Source: Galbibacter mesophilus (GTDB lineage: Bacteria; Bacteroidota; Bacteroidia; Flavobacteriales; Flavobacteriaceae). From it: DNA of 64,000 bases. Positions within the stretch are counted from its first letter, which is position 1. Each line of letters begins with the position of its first letter. The notes under the pieces are model-generated. The model was given only the letters and a program-made list of their open reading frames with translations. It made no database searches and was not told the DNA's origin. This document shows positions 19,387 to 27,823 of this stretch, in pieces. The stretch spans positions 1,550,001 through 1,614,000 of the forward strand of contig NZ_JAMQVC010000001.1 of NCBI RefSeq assembly GCF_023721415.1. The letters are read 5' to 3'. A program made the translations under genes and the position numbers.

Positions 19387-19521
19387 ATGTCCCAGTCCAT
19401 TCAAATAGAGAAATTAGAAAAGAATAGGTCGAATACTAGTAAGTTGGTTTGGTTTTTTATTGGAATACATATTATTGTTTTTATCATTGCCTTTTTAACA
19501 GGTTTGTTATCTGCTTTTTAA
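19387..19521 (+). pseudogene. Remnant of a small membrane protein gene
   Basis: A 44-codon reading frame begins MSQSIQIEKLEKN and ends in one transmembrane helix (FFIGIHIIVFIIAFLTGLL). The same frame upstream, before a TAA at 19384-19386, encodes KYKDYSDKDMMIEL. That resembles the start of small Bacteroidota proteins with a DYSD/DMSD motif, a short coiled segment and one helix. The best reading is a gene broken by an in-frame stop. A genuinely short 44-residue protein is the alternative. Confidence 0.4.
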
Positions 19522-19678
19522 TACAGCTTAAAAGAAGAACCTAATACTATTAACACTGTTTATTTCCTTCGTAGGTTATTTTCGGCAATTTCAATACAAT
19601 GAAGATGGGTTGATAAATGAGGATGTTGTAAAAGAAAATACCATACTCTGTTGATTAGACGGAAGAAAGGGCTAAAAA

Positions 19679-19708
19679 TTTCTTGAGAACTTTTTGTGCG
19701 GGTGAAAG
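19679..19708. repeat. Partial direct copy of the tRNA-Leu 3' end (att-like)
   Basis: These 30 bases repeat 19810-19841 with a few differences. They include GTGCGGGTGAAAG (acceptor and T-stem 3' strand of tRNA-Leu, minus strand) and the half-terminator TTTCTTGAGA. The copies are in direct orientation, about 130 bases apart. Such a copy is what tRNA-targeted integration or its decay leaves behind. A CCCCGA/TCGGGG hairpin follows at 19709-19724. Confidence 0.6.
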
Positions 19709-19792
19709 CCCCGACGCTTCGGGGGAACCTCCTGCCTTGTGCGTTGTTTTGATGATTTATTTTATTTCGTTCTGTCCTTGTATTTATCCCAT

Positions 19793-19825
19793 AAAAAAAA
19801 AGCCCTCAATTTCTTGAGAGCTTTT
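19793..19825 (-). terminator. Terminator of tRNA-Leu
   Basis: On the minus strand, stem AGCTCTCAA with TTGAGGGCT (one wobble) and loop GAAA, followed by nine T residues. It lies directly downstream of the tRNA. Confidence 0.85.
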
Positions 19826-19829
19826 GTTG

Positions 19830-19911
19830 TGCGGGTGAAAGGACTCGAACCTTCACACCTTGCGGCACTAGATCCTAAGTCTAGCGTGTCTACCAATTCC
19901 ACCACACCCGC
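19830..19911 (-). tRNA. tRNA-Leu (anticodon UAG)
   Basis: An 82-nucleotide class II tRNA. The acceptor stem GCGGGTG pairs with CACCCGC and the discriminator is A. The D-arm contains TGGTAGAC. The anticodon stem CTAGA/TCTAG encloses loop CTTAGGA, giving UAG. A short variable arm (TGCCGCAAGGTG) and a T-arm GGTTCGAGTCC follow. CCA is not encoded. It has its own promoter and terminator. Confidence 0.96.
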
Positions 19912-19927
19912 GTTGAATTTGTGGGTG

Positions 19928-19957
19928 CAAATATAATTGAATTTTTCAATATTCAAA
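19928..19957 (-). promoter_or_regulatory. Promoter of tRNA-Leu
   Basis: On the minus strand, TTTG, an 18-base spacer and TATATTTG, a perfect TAnnTTTG. It ends 17 bases before the tRNA 5' end. Confidence 0.75.
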
Positions 19958-19986
19958 CTTTATATTTAAAAAAACTTCTTTTTTTG

Positions 19987-19994
19987 TACTTTTG
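19987..19994 (+). promoter_or_regulatory. -7 element (TACTTTTG) possibly serving the dipeptidase gene
   Basis: A perfect TAnnTTTG box on the plus strand, 163 bases before the M20 dipeptidase start. It would give a leader of about 160 bases. No clear -33 TTG is present. Confidence 0.35.
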
Positions 19995-20157
19995 AAATCA
20001 ACTACCTCGGGGAAGGTCTGCCTTTGTTCGAAGACCGACCTACTAGGTTTATTAAAAAAAATAATATTTAACTCATTTCGACAACCGCCTGCCATAATTT
20101 AGGCTAGGAAAAGGTCGGGAAATTAAACCCTTATTTTGGGGTTCAATAAAATACTTC

Positions 20158-21546
20158 ATGGAAAACATTAAGTCGTATATCGATACGCATAAAGATCGAT
20201 TTATAGCAGAACTCATAGAATTGTTAAAAATACCATCGGTAAGTGCAGATCCCGCATTTTCACAAGATGTACTCAATACTGCCGAGGCGGTGAAGGATGC
20301 ATTGGATAAAGCAGGTTGTGAGCATGTGGAAATTTGTGAAACACCTGGATATCCCATCGTTTATGGTGAAAAAATCTTTGATAAGACGTTACCAACCGTT
20401 TTGGTTTACGGCCATTATGATGTTCAGCCACCGGATCCAATAAATTTATGGGATTCACCTCCCTTTGAGCCAGTTATCAAAGAAACCAAAATTCATCCGG
20501 AGGGAGCTATTTTTGCCCGTGGTGCCTGCGATGATAAAGGTCAAATGTACATGCATGTAAAAGCATTGGAGTACATGACACAAACGGGAAACCTGCCCTG
20601 CAATGTTAAGTTTATGATTGAAGGGGAAGAAGAGGTAGGCTCTGAAAGTTTAGAGTGGTTTGTAAAAAACAACCGGGAAAAGCTCTCCAATGATGTTATC
20701 TTGATTTCAGATACGGGAATGATTGCTAAAGATGTTCCGTCCATCACAACAGGTTTGCGTGGATTGAGTTATGTGGAAGTAGAAGTTACAGGTCCCAATA
20801 GAGATTTACACAGTGGTTTGTACGGCGGGGCCGTTGCCAACCCAGTTAATGTGCTCACTAAGATGATTGCTGCCCTTCACGACGAAAACAATAAAATTAC
20901 GGTGCCTGGTTTTTACGATAAGGTAGAAGAACTTTCCGTGGAAGAGCGCGAGGAAATGGCAAAAGCACCGTTTTCTTTGAAAGATTATAAAGAGGCTTTG
21001 GATATTGAAGATGTGTACGGCGAAAAAGGATACAGTACAAATGAGCGCGGCAGTATTCGCCCAACCTTGGATGTAAATGGAATTTGGGGTGGTTATATCG
21101 GCGAAGGTGCAAAAACGGTTATTGCCAGCAAAGCCTATGCAAAAATCTCCATGCGTTTGGTACCCGACCAAGATTGGCGGGAAATCACCGAGCTTTTTCA
21201 GGCATATTTCGAGAGTTTGGCACCCAAGGGAGTTAAGGTGTTGGTAAAACCGCACCACGGAGGATATCCCTACGTAACGCCTATCGATAGTACGGGGTAT
21301 CAAGCGGCAAGCAAAGCTTATGAAGCTACTTTTGGTAAAATGCCCATTCCGCAGCGCAGTGGTGGAAGTATTCCCATTGTTTCTTTGTTTGAAAAAGAGT
21401 TGAAAAGCAAAACCATTTTAATGGGATTCGGTTTGAATAGTGATGCCATTCACTCTCCAAATGAACACTACGGAATTTGGAATTACTTAAAAGGGATTGA
21501 AACCATACCCTATTTCTATAAATATTTTACTGAGTTAAGTAAGTAG
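20158..21546 (+). CDS. M20 family dipeptidase
   Basis: This is a 462-residue cytoplasmic metallopeptidase of the M20 family, similar to carnosinase/PepV-like dipeptidases. Zinc-binding motifs in order: YGHYDVQPP (His and catalytic Asp), GACDDKGQ (bridging Asp), EGEEEVGS (catalytic Glu plus ligand Glu) and ISDTG (Asp ligand). A dimerisation lid occupies the middle (roughly 210-380). A C-terminal HSPNEHYG supplies the last His. No signal peptide. Length is normal. The gene is alone, with a strong terminator just after it. Confidence 0.92.
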   Translation: MENIKSYIDTHKDRFIAELIELLKIPSVSADPAFSQDVLNTAEAVKDALDKAGCEHVEICETPGYPIVYGEKIFDKTLPTVLVYGHYDVQPPDPINLWDSPPFEPVIKETKIHPEGAIFARGACDDKGQMYMHVKALEYMTQTGNLPCNVKFMIEGEEEVGSESLEWFVKNNREKLSNDVILISDTGMIAKDVPSITTGLRGLSYVEVEVTGPNRDLHSGLYGGAVANPVNVLTKMIAALHDENNKITVPGFYDKVEELSVEEREEMAKAPFSLKDYKEALDIEDVYGEKGYSTNERGSIRPTLDVNGIWGGYIGEGAKTVIASKAYAKISMRLVPDQDWREITELFQAYFESLAPKGVKVLVKPHHGGYPYVTPIDSTGYQAASKAYEATFGKMPIPQRSGGSIPIVSLFEKELKSKTILMGFGLNSDAIHSPNEHYGIWNYLKGIETIPYFYKYFTELSK

Positions 21547-21568
21547 GCTGTCAAGCAATACAAGTTAC

Positions 21569-21614
21569 GCCCGATTCGGATGCTGTTTCTAAGCATAACG
21601 AATTGGGCTTTTTT
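21569..21614 (+). terminator. Terminator after the dipeptidase gene
   Basis: Stem GCCCGATTCG (21569-21578) with CGAATTGGGC (21599-21608), plus an inner ATGCT/AGCAT pairing, followed by six T residues. Confidence 0.85.
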
Positions 21615-21753
21615 ATTATTTGGATATAATTTCCTAGTTGATCATTCATTATTTTTCTGAAAATCATAGTCCTACAAAAATGTTCTTCGAATTTATTGTA
21701 ACATTTTAACGGTTTTGGCGTTATATAAACATCAATCAAAAATCGACCGTGTT

Positions 21754-22854
21754 ATGATAAAGAAATTCTTCTGGATGTGCTCTGGGGCAGATACCGAATT
21801 GTTGGCGCAATGCTCTAAAGCAGAACAAATAAAACAAGCTGGAATTGGGGGGACTGTATTTTTTACGGCTATTATGGCCACGATTGCTGCCAGTTATGCC
21901 CTCTATACCGTTTTTGACACCGTTTATGCAGCTATTTTCTTCGGATGTATTTGGGGCTTGCTGATTTTTAATCTTGACCGATTTATTGTTTCTACCATTA
22001 AAAAGAAAGGAAACGTTAAAAGTGAAGTTTTTCAAGCTATTCCAAGAATTATATTGGCTGTAATCATTGCTATTGTTATTGCAAAACCGTTGGAACTGAA
22101 AATTTTTCAGAAGGAAATAGACAGGGTGTTGTTGGAAGAAAAAAACCAAATGACGCTAGATAACCAATTACAAATAGCGCAGCAATTTACGCCGGAAATT
22201 GATAAGCTGAATTCTGATATCGCTGTTTTAAAGAATGAAATTGCCCAAAAGGAAAATGAGGTTAACAATTTATACGGTACCTATATCGCTGAAGCGGAAG
22301 GAAGGGAAGGTACTTTAAAAATTGGCAAAGGACCTGTTTATAAAGAAAAGCGAGAAAAACACGATGCTGCCTTGGTAGATTTTCAACTGCTGAAGAGAGA
22401 GAATAACGAAAAAATACAACAAATTGAAACGCAGATTGCAGCACTAAAGGAATCACAAACCGCAAAAGTGGCCGATACACAACCTACGATAGACGGTTTC
22501 GACGGACTAATGGCGCGGGTAAATGCATTGGATAAGTTGCCATGGTTGCCTTCTTTCTTTATTTTTCTTCTGTTTTTGGCCATAGAAACGGCACCTATCA
22601 TTTCTAAATTGCTAGCTCCAAAAGGAGAATATGATATAAAATTGGAAGATGCCGAAAACACTGTAAAAAGTTGGGCAGACCAAAAGGAATATCAACGGAA
22701 ACAGCAATTAGCAGCGGATGCTATTATAAACGATAAAGTTTATGAAGAACTGGCTTCCGAAGAAGAACTTTATCAATACAAGCGTAAACGTGCCCGTGAA
22801 GTAATGCAATTGCAGGCTGATGCGTTTTATGAACAGCAAAAGAATACGCTTTAG
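21754..22854 (+). CDS. DUF4407 family membrane protein
   Basis: This is a 366-residue protein. The N-terminus MIKKFFWMCSGADTELL is typical of DUF4407. Two transmembrane helices (about 30-50 and 53-70) and a third (about 98-117) precede a long periplasmic or cytoplasmic coiled coil (about 130-235). A fourth helix lies near 265-285, followed by a charged C-terminal coiled segment. Function unknown. I chose ATG 21754 because the frame extended upstream begins only with TTG and adds residues before the conserved MIKKFFW. It is monocistronic and convergent with the large phosphoesterase gene. Confidence 0.88.
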   Translation: MIKKFFWMCSGADTELLAQCSKAEQIKQAGIGGTVFFTAIMATIAASYALYTVFDTVYAAIFFGCIWGLLIFNLDRFIVSTIKKKGNVKSEVFQAIPRIILAVIIAIVIAKPLELKIFQKEIDRVLLEEKNQMTLDNQLQIAQQFTPEIDKLNSDIAVLKNEIAQKENEVNNLYGTYIAEAEGREGTLKIGKGPVYKEKREKHDAALVDFQLLKRENNEKIQQIETQIAALKESQTAKVADTQPTIDGFDGLMARVNALDKLPWLPSFFIFLLFLAIETAPIISKLLAPKGEYDIKLEDAENTVKSWADQKEYQRKQQLAADAIINDKVYEELASEEELYQYKRKRAREVMQLQADAFYEQQKNTL

Positions 22855-22884
22855 CAGAATCCTTTTGCTGTATTATGTAGTTGC

Positions 22885-25800
22885 TTAAAAACTTACACCA
22901 AGTTTAAAAGCAAATCGATTGCCTTCTACCGAGTTAAAATAGGAAAGGTCTAAATTTATGAGTCGGCTACCGATTACATAAACACCACCACCAAAGGAAT
23001 TATGCCATTTTCCAGAGGTATCATTCTTAACCCAAACCCGACCGGCATCTGCACCGCCATAAACTCCAATTTGGAGCGGGAGCAATCTGGTTTTAAAAGA
23101 ATTGAAGGTGTAACGCACATCTCCATTGAACACCAAATTATTTTTACCTGTAAATCGGTTGATACGGTAGCCTCGTAATCCACTATTTCCACCGAGAAAA
23201 GGAGCTTGGTAGAATTCAAAATCATCGCCAAAGTTCAAATGGCTTTGAACATTGGTTTTTAATACCAGTTTATGGTCCTTAGAAAGTCGGTTATAAAAAC
23301 CAAGTTGTGGCTTTAGAAACCCAAAATTGGCATCAGAACCAGAAACACCTAGCGTATAACCCGTTTTTACATCGAATATCATACCGCGACTGGGGTTGAT
23401 GTCCAAGTCGTAACTTTCGTAGTTATAACCAAGCTCTAAAGTGGTGAAAAATTTCCAATCATAGAATTCTTCAGGATTGTTTAAATCGGTGATAAAACGA
23501 TCGTCCACATCATCCACTTCAGCGCCTTGAAATAGAATTTTTGCGGAGAAATTACTTCCGTAGGGGGATCTTCTTACAATTCCAGCATAAGCAACAGCAT
23601 CAGCTAAGTTTACACGATAGTAATCCATTCCGAAGGTATCTTCGTTATTTACGGTTTCGTTTCCAAAACCAAAAAAGTTTCGGGCAAAGGTAGGGGTGTT
23701 AAATTGTCCCCCGAAAGCAAAATTAAATCCATTGAATATACCCGCAGCTTCGCCGTCATATTTCAATTCTATACCTTGGGTTGCAAAATGGTAGCGGGCA
23801 GCAAATTTATGTTGTGTAGAGAAAGGGTCTTTTTCAAATCCATAATTGGTAAGCGTTAAATTTGCTCCCAGAATAACTCCAGCATCAGGGTTAAAACCAA
23901 CACCGGGAACCATGGTGTACGTAGAATATTTCGACTTATCGTACACAAAAATATTATTTTCATACACGTCTGAAAATCGTTCTTTGGCGCCATTGTTTAC
24001 TTCTATCGTGTTCTTTTTGGACTTATAATCGTATAACCGCACTTTTCTGCCTTCATTGATGCGAAAAGTATCGTTGTTTTGTCCGCCAATTAATCTTACT
24101 AAAATAGTTTTATCACTTTTTCCGTTGACTTCAAAAACATCCTTATCATCCAAACCGTAAATCCATATTTCGTTAGTGATATCTTTACGGAATGTCTTAT
24201 CGACCATCAAATCGGCTTTTTCACCATCTTTAATTCGATAGATTTTAACATTGGTTTCGTCTTTTCCGCTGCGGGTTACTTCAATAAAATCATCTTTATC
24301 GGTAGCAGTAAGCACAGCAAGCTTATTAAAAATTTTAAAATAGTTTTCAGCAATGGTGTCTAAAAGCTTTTTACGCTCTTTTAAAACCGTTTTAATTTTT
24401 GCTAAGGATTCATCGTTCTGAAGTTCTTCAGGAACTTTTGTGAAGGCTTTATCTATAACGTCGTCTGTTAAATTTTCTTGAATGAATTTAGCTTCAGCAA
24501 GCCAATCTTCTTCAGTGCTATTTTTTAAAAGAATACGGTCCATAGGCATGGGCTCTGTATTGAACCATTCCAAGTTGTTAAGTTCGGGTTGGTAGCGCTG
24601 CATCATTTTTGCAGGGGCAATTAATGTTCTAATGGAGCTTAAAAAAGCGCCATCAAAATCGGAGAAAGCTTGGTCCCTATCCCGTGGGATGGGTCTAAAT
24701 GTTATTCCTTCTTCGGTTTCAAACTCTGCCCAACGCCATTGGTCGGTATGCCTGTCCCAATCGCCAATGAGCATATCGAACAATCTGTTTCGGATGTAAA
24801 TTTTCTCGTCCAATTGGTATTTTTCATCTTCTCTAAGTTTTGCGTAAAAGTCGTCGGTACTTTCTATGTTTTTACTGAAACCAAAACTTTCTAGGTTGTC
24901 GTGTTCATCAGCAGGTCTCTCTTCTATCATATACAGTTCGTCACCGTATTCATCATTGTATTTGCCAAGCATTTTTTGCTTCGGAATATAAAACAACTGC
25001 GGATTGGTGTGATAAATACCAAGCGCTTTGGACATGGTTGGAATTGGGTATGCAGCATAGGGATATGCAGCGGTATAGAAGTCCAGTAAAATTTCCTCTG
25101 GCAGCGTTTGGGTAAGGTCTTCCGTTGCTAAAACTTTATCTTTGAGCACGACAGTTTGTAAAAATTGCACAGCACTTTTCTTTAAAGCCCTCATATTGAA
25201 TTCACGACCTTCTTTGTCTACCAATCGTAAAGTTTTCGTTTGGTGTCCGCCTCCCATTCTAATTGGGGTTAATCCACCATAGAGGGTGTCGAGCAAGGCT
25301 ACTTTTGCTGTGATTTTTTTTCCGTACTCTTTTCTGTAATGTTCGCCCCAGAAAGAGGAATAAGCATTGGAGACTTCCGTTTCTTCTTTGGTGTAAACAG
25401 AAGTTTCTACGGTTGCTGGATAGTCCACAGGAGGATACTCCACTTCGATTTTTTTGTCTTTGGAATATACTTCTTTTTGAAAGGCTAACTTAGGTTTGCC
25501 ATTTTCTTGCGCATAAAAACGAACCCAAGAAGAACCATCTTTAAAAACATCGAGAACAGCAAAACCTTGGGAACCAAAAGTGAATAAAGCATCTCCAGTT
25601 AATCTTGCCGCGGAAGATTTAGATCCCGCACCACTTATTATTTGTTTGATGTTTTCTTTTTCAATGTATTGAAGCGAATGTTCGTGCCCGGAAACAAAAA
25701 CCACGTTTGCTGGGGCTTCTAAAGCGAGGGATTGTAGTCTTTTGGAAAGTTCTTTATAACGTTCGTTTTGGGCATCTTGAATTGAAACCCCACCTGATTT

Positions 25801-26586
25801 TCGAACATGGTTTACTAGCGATGCCACTCCAGGAAGTGGTATTTTTTTCTGAGTTGGAAATAATTGTTTTTCCGCAGCAAAATGACCACCGTGGGTCCCA
25901 TAAGTCATTAAAGGATGATGGATAGCTACCACAATAGTTTTTCCCTCATTCTTCTTCAGCATTCCTTCAAATTCAACAAAAAACTTATCTCGGGTTTTTA
26001 TTTCGCAATCATCATTTACGGTAGGATGTCTGTCCCAGTCTTCCAAATACCATTGAGAGTCGATAAGTATAAGGTAAACATCATCGGAAATTTCAACTTC
26101 ATCCAAACCACAAACATCACTGGGCATCAAGCCCTTTTTAACATTCAAGGCATCTTCAATATAATCTTCTTCACGTTCAATTCCTTTCACGCCTTCGTTA
26201 TACCAATCGTGATTACCAGGAATAAAAATAGTTCTTCCTTTAAAATCTTTTATGGATTGTAACTGTGTGTCCAATCGGTATTCGCTGGCCTTGCGGTCTT
26301 TGCTTCCTTCACCAGGCATTCCTTCTGGATAAACATTATCACCCAAGAAAATAGCAAAATCTTTTTCCGAGCCTTCTTTTACCGCTTCAGAAAAAGCTTT
26401 TAGACCGGGTTCCATGCCGCCTACTGGTGAGTAGCCCGCATCGCCAATTAAATAAAAACTACGTTCAAGTTCTTTATCAGTTGGGTAGTTAACCATTTCT
26501 TCGTCAGCATACTGTGCTTTGTAGGTAGCACAGGAAAAAATTATAAAGGAGCAAAACAATGGGAGGTAAAAACTTTTTTTTATCAT
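22885..26586 (-). CDS. Metallophosphoesterase / kinase-like / Omp85-like barrel fusion lipoprotein
   Basis: A 1233-residue predicted outer-membrane protein. The signal peptide ends at the lipobox cysteine in IFSCATY (C19). Residues about 43-350 form a calcineurin-like phosphoesterase: LIGDAGY, LGDNVYP, GNHDW (124-128), HHPLMTYG and SGHEHS (299-304). Residues about 430-750 look like a divergent protein-kinase-like domain. It has a glycine-rich loop near 437-448, lysines in RALKKS (467-472), the catalytic-like GDWDRHTDQW (608-617) and PRDRDQAF (634-641). Residues about 850-1233 form a beta barrel with the Omp85 loop motif GLRGYR and a terminal Phe. The kinase reading is inference; the outer two domains are clear. 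Confidence 0.85.
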   Translation of the reverse strand: MIKKSFYLPLFCSFIIFSCATYKAQYADEEMVNYPTDKELERSFYLIGDAGYSPVGGMEPGLKAFSEAVKEGSEKDFAIFLGDNVYPEGMPGEGSKDRKASEYRLDTQLQSIKDFKGRTIFIPGNHDWYNEGVKGIEREEDYIEDALNVKKGLMPSDVCGLDEVEISDDVYLILIDSQWYLEDWDRHPTVNDDCEIKTRDKFFVEFEGMLKKNEGKTIVVAIHHPLMTYGTHGGHFAAEKQLFPTQKKIPLPGVASLVNHVRKSGGVSIQDAQNERYKELSKRLQSLALEAPANVVFVSGHEHSLQYIEKENIKQIISGAGSKSSAARLTGDALFTFGSQGFAVLDVFKDGSSWVRFYAQENGKPKLAFQKEVYSKDKKIEVEYPPVDYPATVETSVYTKEETEVSNAYSSFWGEHYRKEYGKKITAKVALLDTLYGGLTPIRMGGGHQTKTLRLVDKEGREFNMRALKKSAVQFLQTVVLKDKVLATEDLTQTLPEEILLDFYTAAYPYAAYPIPTMSKALGIYHTNPQLFYIPKQKMLGKYNDEYGDELYMIEERPADEHDNLESFGFSKNIESTDDFYAKLREDEKYQLDEKIYIRNRLFDMLIGDWDRHTDQWRWAEFETEEGITFRPIPRDRDQAFSDFDGAFLSSIRTLIAPAKMMQRYQPELNNLEWFNTEPMPMDRILLKNSTEEDWLAEAKFIQENLTDDVIDKAFTKVPEELQNDESLAKIKTVLKERKKLLDTIAENYFKIFNKLAVLTATDKDDFIEVTRSGKDETNVKIYRIKDGEKADLMVDKTFRKDITNEIWIYGLDDKDVFEVNGKSDKTILVRLIGGQNNDTFRINEGRKVRLYDYKSKKNTIEVNNGAKERFSDVYENNIFVYDKSKYSTYTMVPGVGFNPDAGVILGANLTLTNYGFEKDPFSTQHKFAARYHFATQGIELKYDGEAAGIFNGFNFAFGGQFNTPTFARNFFGFGNETVNNEDTFGMDYYRVNLADAVAYAGIVRRSPYGSNFSAKILFQGAEVDDVDDRFITDLNNPEEFYDWKFFTTLELGYNYESYDLDINPSRGMIFDVKTGYTLGVSGSDANFGFLKPQLGFYNRLSKDHKLVLKTNVQSHLNFGDDFEFYQAPFLGGNSGLRGYRINRFTGKNNLVFNGDVRYTFNSFKTRLLPLQIGVYGGADAGRVWVKNDTSGKWHNSFGGGVYVIGSRLINLDLSYFNSVEGNRFAFKLGVSF

Positions 26587-26607
26587 ATTTAGAATGTAGA
26601 AGCTTTG

Positions 26608-26615
26608 TATTTTTG
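26608..26615 (+). promoter_or_regulatory. -7 element (TATTTTTG) of the HD-fusion gene
   Basis: A TAnnTTTG box in the 64-base gap between divergent genes, 36 bases before the start at 26651. No clear -33 TTG. Confidence 0.4.
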
Positions 26616-26650
26616 TATTATTATAGTAAATAATTTTATTTTAAAAAAAT

Positions 26651-27823
26651 ATGTTTGATATCGTTGAAAAAGCAAAAACATACGTTTCTGACTTATTAAG
26701 CACTAAGTTAGACAAAAACTATCTATATCATAACCTTAGACATACCCAAAGAGTTGTTAAAAGTGCAACGATTTTAGCTGAAAATCTGTCAATTTCTGAA
26801 AAAGAAAAGGAGATTCTCTATCTAGCTGCATGGTTTCACGATACGGGTTATACTGTAACCAGTGAAGAACATGAGCAAGAAAGCTGCAAAATAGCAAAAT
26901 CTTTTTTAGAGAAAAAAATCTATAAAGAAAATGATATTGAAAAGGTGTGTGAAACTATTATGGCTACCAAGATGGGGGCCGTACCAAGAAACATTATTGA
27001 AGAAATTTTAAAGGATGCAGACAGTTCTCATTTGGCAAAAGAGAGTTTCGAGAATACTTCAGAAATGCTTCGCCAGGAATTAAAAGAACGTGGGGTTGCA
27101 CATTACGATATTACAGAATGGCGAAAGTTGAATATTAAAATGCTGAATACCCAACACCGTTACTACACGAGTTATGCGCAGGAAGAATGGGATTATGGAA
27201 AAGAGAGCAATTTGCAGGATCTAATAAAGAGAGAGGAAAAGGTTGAACGACGCGCTAAGAAAGAGAAATTAAAGGTAAAACTTAAAAATGATAGTCCGTC
27301 CCGCGGCGTACAAACCATGTATAGAACGGCTTTAAGAAACCACATGAAATTAAGTGATATCGCCGATGCGAAAGCCAATATTTTACTTTCTGTAAATGCG
27401 ATTATAATTTCATTGGCTTTGGCCAATTTAATTCCGAAATTAGATAGCCTTTCCAATCAGCATTTAATTTTACCGAGTTTGGTTTTGGTTATTTTTAGCG
27501 TTGTTTCTATAATATTTGCTATTCTTTCCACAAAACCTAATGTTACGGGAGGAGAGTTCTCCCAAGAGGACTTAAAATCACGAAAGGTGAATTTATTGTT
27601 TTTCGGGAACTACCATAAAATGCCTTACAGAACCTACCAGGATGCCATGAATGAGGTACTGCATGATACCGATTATATTTATGACCAATTAACGAAGGAT
27701 TTATATTACCTAGGTGTTGTTTTAGCGCGAAAGTACAGGCTTTTGAGAATTACGTACATCATTTTTATGATTGGAATGATAAGTTCCGTAATTACCTTTA
27801 TAGTTGCTTTTACAACTATTTAG
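26651..27823 (+). CDS. HD-domain phosphohydrolase fused to a Pycsar-effector-like (DUF5706) membrane domain
   Basis: A 390-residue fusion. Residues 20-185 form an HD domain with metal ligands H31, the HD pair H63-D64 (in WFHDTGY) and D122/D124 (LKDADSSH). HD proteins hydrolyse phosphoester bonds, often in nucleotides or cyclic nucleotides. A charged linker (195-220) leads to residues 221-390, which match the PycTM/DUF5706 pattern: LSDIADAKANILLSVNAIIIS (234-254), helices about 247-263, 273-294 and 366-387, and a conserved MPYRTYQDAM. No cyclase or known defence gene adjoins it. The last 8 bases overlap the convergent GAF gene. Confidence 0.85.
   Translation: MFDIVEKAKTYVSDLLSTKLDKNYLYHNLRHTQRVVKSATILAENLSISEKEKEILYLAAWFHDTGYTVTSEEHEQESCKIAKSFLEKKIYKENDIEKVCETIMATKMGAVPRNIIEEILKDADSSHLAKESFENTSEMLRQELKERGVAHYDITEWRKLNIKMLNTQHRYYTSYAQEEWDYGKESNLQDLIKREEKVERRAKKEKLKVKLKNDSPSRGVQTMYRTALRNHMKLSDIADAKANILLSVNAIIISLALANLIPKLDSLSNQHLILPSLVLVIFSVVSIIFAILSTKPNVTGGEFSQEDLKSRKVNLLFFGNYHKMPYRTYQDAMNEVLHDTDYIYDQLTKDLYYLGVVLARKYRLLRITYIIFMIGMISSVITFIVAFTTI

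Noticed and set aside
17821-19829. Mobile element between gldN and tRNA-Leu
   Set aside because: No transposase, integrase or terminal inverted repeats are present; only an att-like partial repeat supports past integration.
19739-19936. Small plus-strand frame over the tRNA
   Set aside because: It is the antisense of tRNA-Leu(UAG); protein-like text around it (VKGLEPSHLAALDP) is a well-known tRNA artefact.
20806-21303. 165-residue minus-strand frame inside the M20 dipeptidase gene
   Set aside because: It is fully inside a strongly supported gene on the other strand and has no motif.
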